Shown here piece after piece: positions 63,456 through 64,000 of a stretch of DNA of 64,000 nucleotides. Both the position numbers and the translations under genes were made by a program. The stretch covers positions 930,001 to 994,000 of the forward strand of contig NZ_CADIJM010000001.1 in assembly GCF_902859585.1 (NCBI RefSeq). Direction: 5' to 3'. Below the pieces are notes generated by a model, which searched no databases, had not been told where the DNA came from, and was given only the letters and a program-made list of their open reading frames with translations. This DNA comes from Achromobacter animicus. Its GTDB lineage: Bacteria; Pseudomonadota; Gammaproteobacteria; Burkholderiales; Burkholderiaceae_B. Each line of letters opens with the position of its first letter. Positions within the stretch are counted from its first letter, which is position 1.

Positions 63456-64000
63456 CTATTTCTTGATCTTGCTGAACAGCTTGAAGAAATTGTCGGTAGA
63501 TGCGCGCGCGACCTCGGCCGCCGTGATGCCGCGCAGGTCCGCGATCTTTTCGGCCACGTGGATCACCTTGGACGGATCATTGAGCTTGCCGCGGAACGGC
63601 ACCGGCGCCAGGTACGGCGAGTCGGTTTCGATCAGCAACCGGTCCAGCGGGACCTTGGCGGCCACTTCGTGCACGATCTGCGCGTTCTTGAACGTGACGA
63701 TGCCGGACAGCGAAATGTAGAAGTTCTGGTCCAGCGCGGCCTGCGCCACTTCCCAGGTCTCGGTGAAGCAGTGCATCACGCCGCCCGCCTCGGCCGCCTT
63801 TTCCTCGGCCAGCATGCGCACGGTGTCCTCAGCGGACGACCGGGTGTGTACGATGAGCGGCAGGCCCGCGTCGCGCGCGGCGCGGATGTGGCGGCGGAAA
63901 CGTTCGCGCTGCCAGTCCAGCGGCTCGGACAGCCGGTAGTAGTCCAGCCCGGTTTCGCCAATGGCCACGACCTTGGGATGCTCGGCCAGGCGCACCAGTT
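63456..64000 (-). CDS. TatD-family metal-dependent DNase (5' part outside window)
   Basis: About 181 residues of a TatD/YcfH-type hydrolase are present; the N-terminus lies beyond the right edge. Visible are VVAIGETGLDYYRL, the barrel segment LPLIVHTRSSAEDTVRMLAE, GGVMHCFTETWEVA and the metal motif LLIETDSPYLAPVPFRGKLN. The first metal-binding HxH motif is not in the window. It follows the usual TatD C-terminus (STDNFFKLFSKI). Confidence 0.92.
   Translation of the reverse strand, partial: LVRLAEHPKVVAIGETGLDYYRLSEPLDWQRERFRRHIRAARDAGLPLIVHTRSSAEDTVRMLAEEKAAEAGGVMHCFTETWEVAQAALDQNFYISLSGIVTFKNAQIVHEVAAKVPLDRLLIETDSPYLAPVPFRGKLNDPSKVIHVAEKIADLRGITAAEVARASTDNFFKLFSKIKK

Overview
The window is 64 kb of high-GC bacterial chromosome, densely coding on both strands. 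No rRNA, tRNA, phage, transposase or CRISPR genes were recognised. The gene content fits an Alcaligenaceae betaproteobacterium, most likely Achromobacter or a close Bordetella relative: a Bug-family tricarboxylate-type binding protein, a FecR/TonB-receptor pair, TauXY-type taurine oxidation, DbpA, CstA and HutG, plus recurrent GGTGTCTGACACC palindromes between genes. The genus is an inference from gene content, not a measurement.

Layout: 1-3.6 kb is a FecR-type sigma regulator and a TonB-dependent siderophore receptor. 3.7-9.0 kb holds an AraC regulator divergent from a Bug protein/PhzF/RidA operon, then dps and an MFS transporter. 9.0-10.2 kb has no gene but is rich in structured repeats, including two copies of an element with a shared core and unrelated self-complementary arms. 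10.2-14.9 kb is ybdD-cstA with a divergent cache-type two-component system. folE follows at 15.0 kb.

15.9-34.6 kb is a taurine island. tauABC and the MocR-type tauR face a long minus-strand cluster: xsc, pta, a five-gene peptide-type ABC transporter, an amidohydrolase, a CobW GTPase, tauX and tauY. Together they can import taurine, oxidise it to sulfoacetaldehyde (TauXY), split that to acetyl phosphate and sulfite (Xsc) and make acetyl-CoA (Pta). The embedded transporter and amidohydrolase suggest that a taurine conjugate also feeds the pathway. An IclR regulator sits divergent to xsc.

34.6-43.1 kb holds a small 11-residue-repeat protein, dbpA, and a three-gene operon encoding a SWIM zinc-finger protein and two large paralogous HEAT/DUF6493-like proteins. 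This operon is the best candidate in the window for an undescribed system. 43.4-46.5 kb encodes DoxX, a tiny Tyr/Pro-rich lipoprotein, a YXWGXW/Gln-rich protein and an exported peroxiredoxin. 46.5-56.5 kb holds a CoA-transferase with its domain halves in swapped order, a photolyase, an Aer-like receptor lacking the signalling tip, a TPR protein, glutathione peroxidase, an Lrp/EamA pair, a YfcG-type GST, a GNAT enzyme, a split lipoate ligase and a DUF3298 lipoprotein. 56.7-64 kb holds gdhA (with a perfect 15-bp inverted repeat upstream), an amino-acid ABC transporter operon ending in hutG, an IclR regulator, an ankyrin protein and a partial TatD nuclease.
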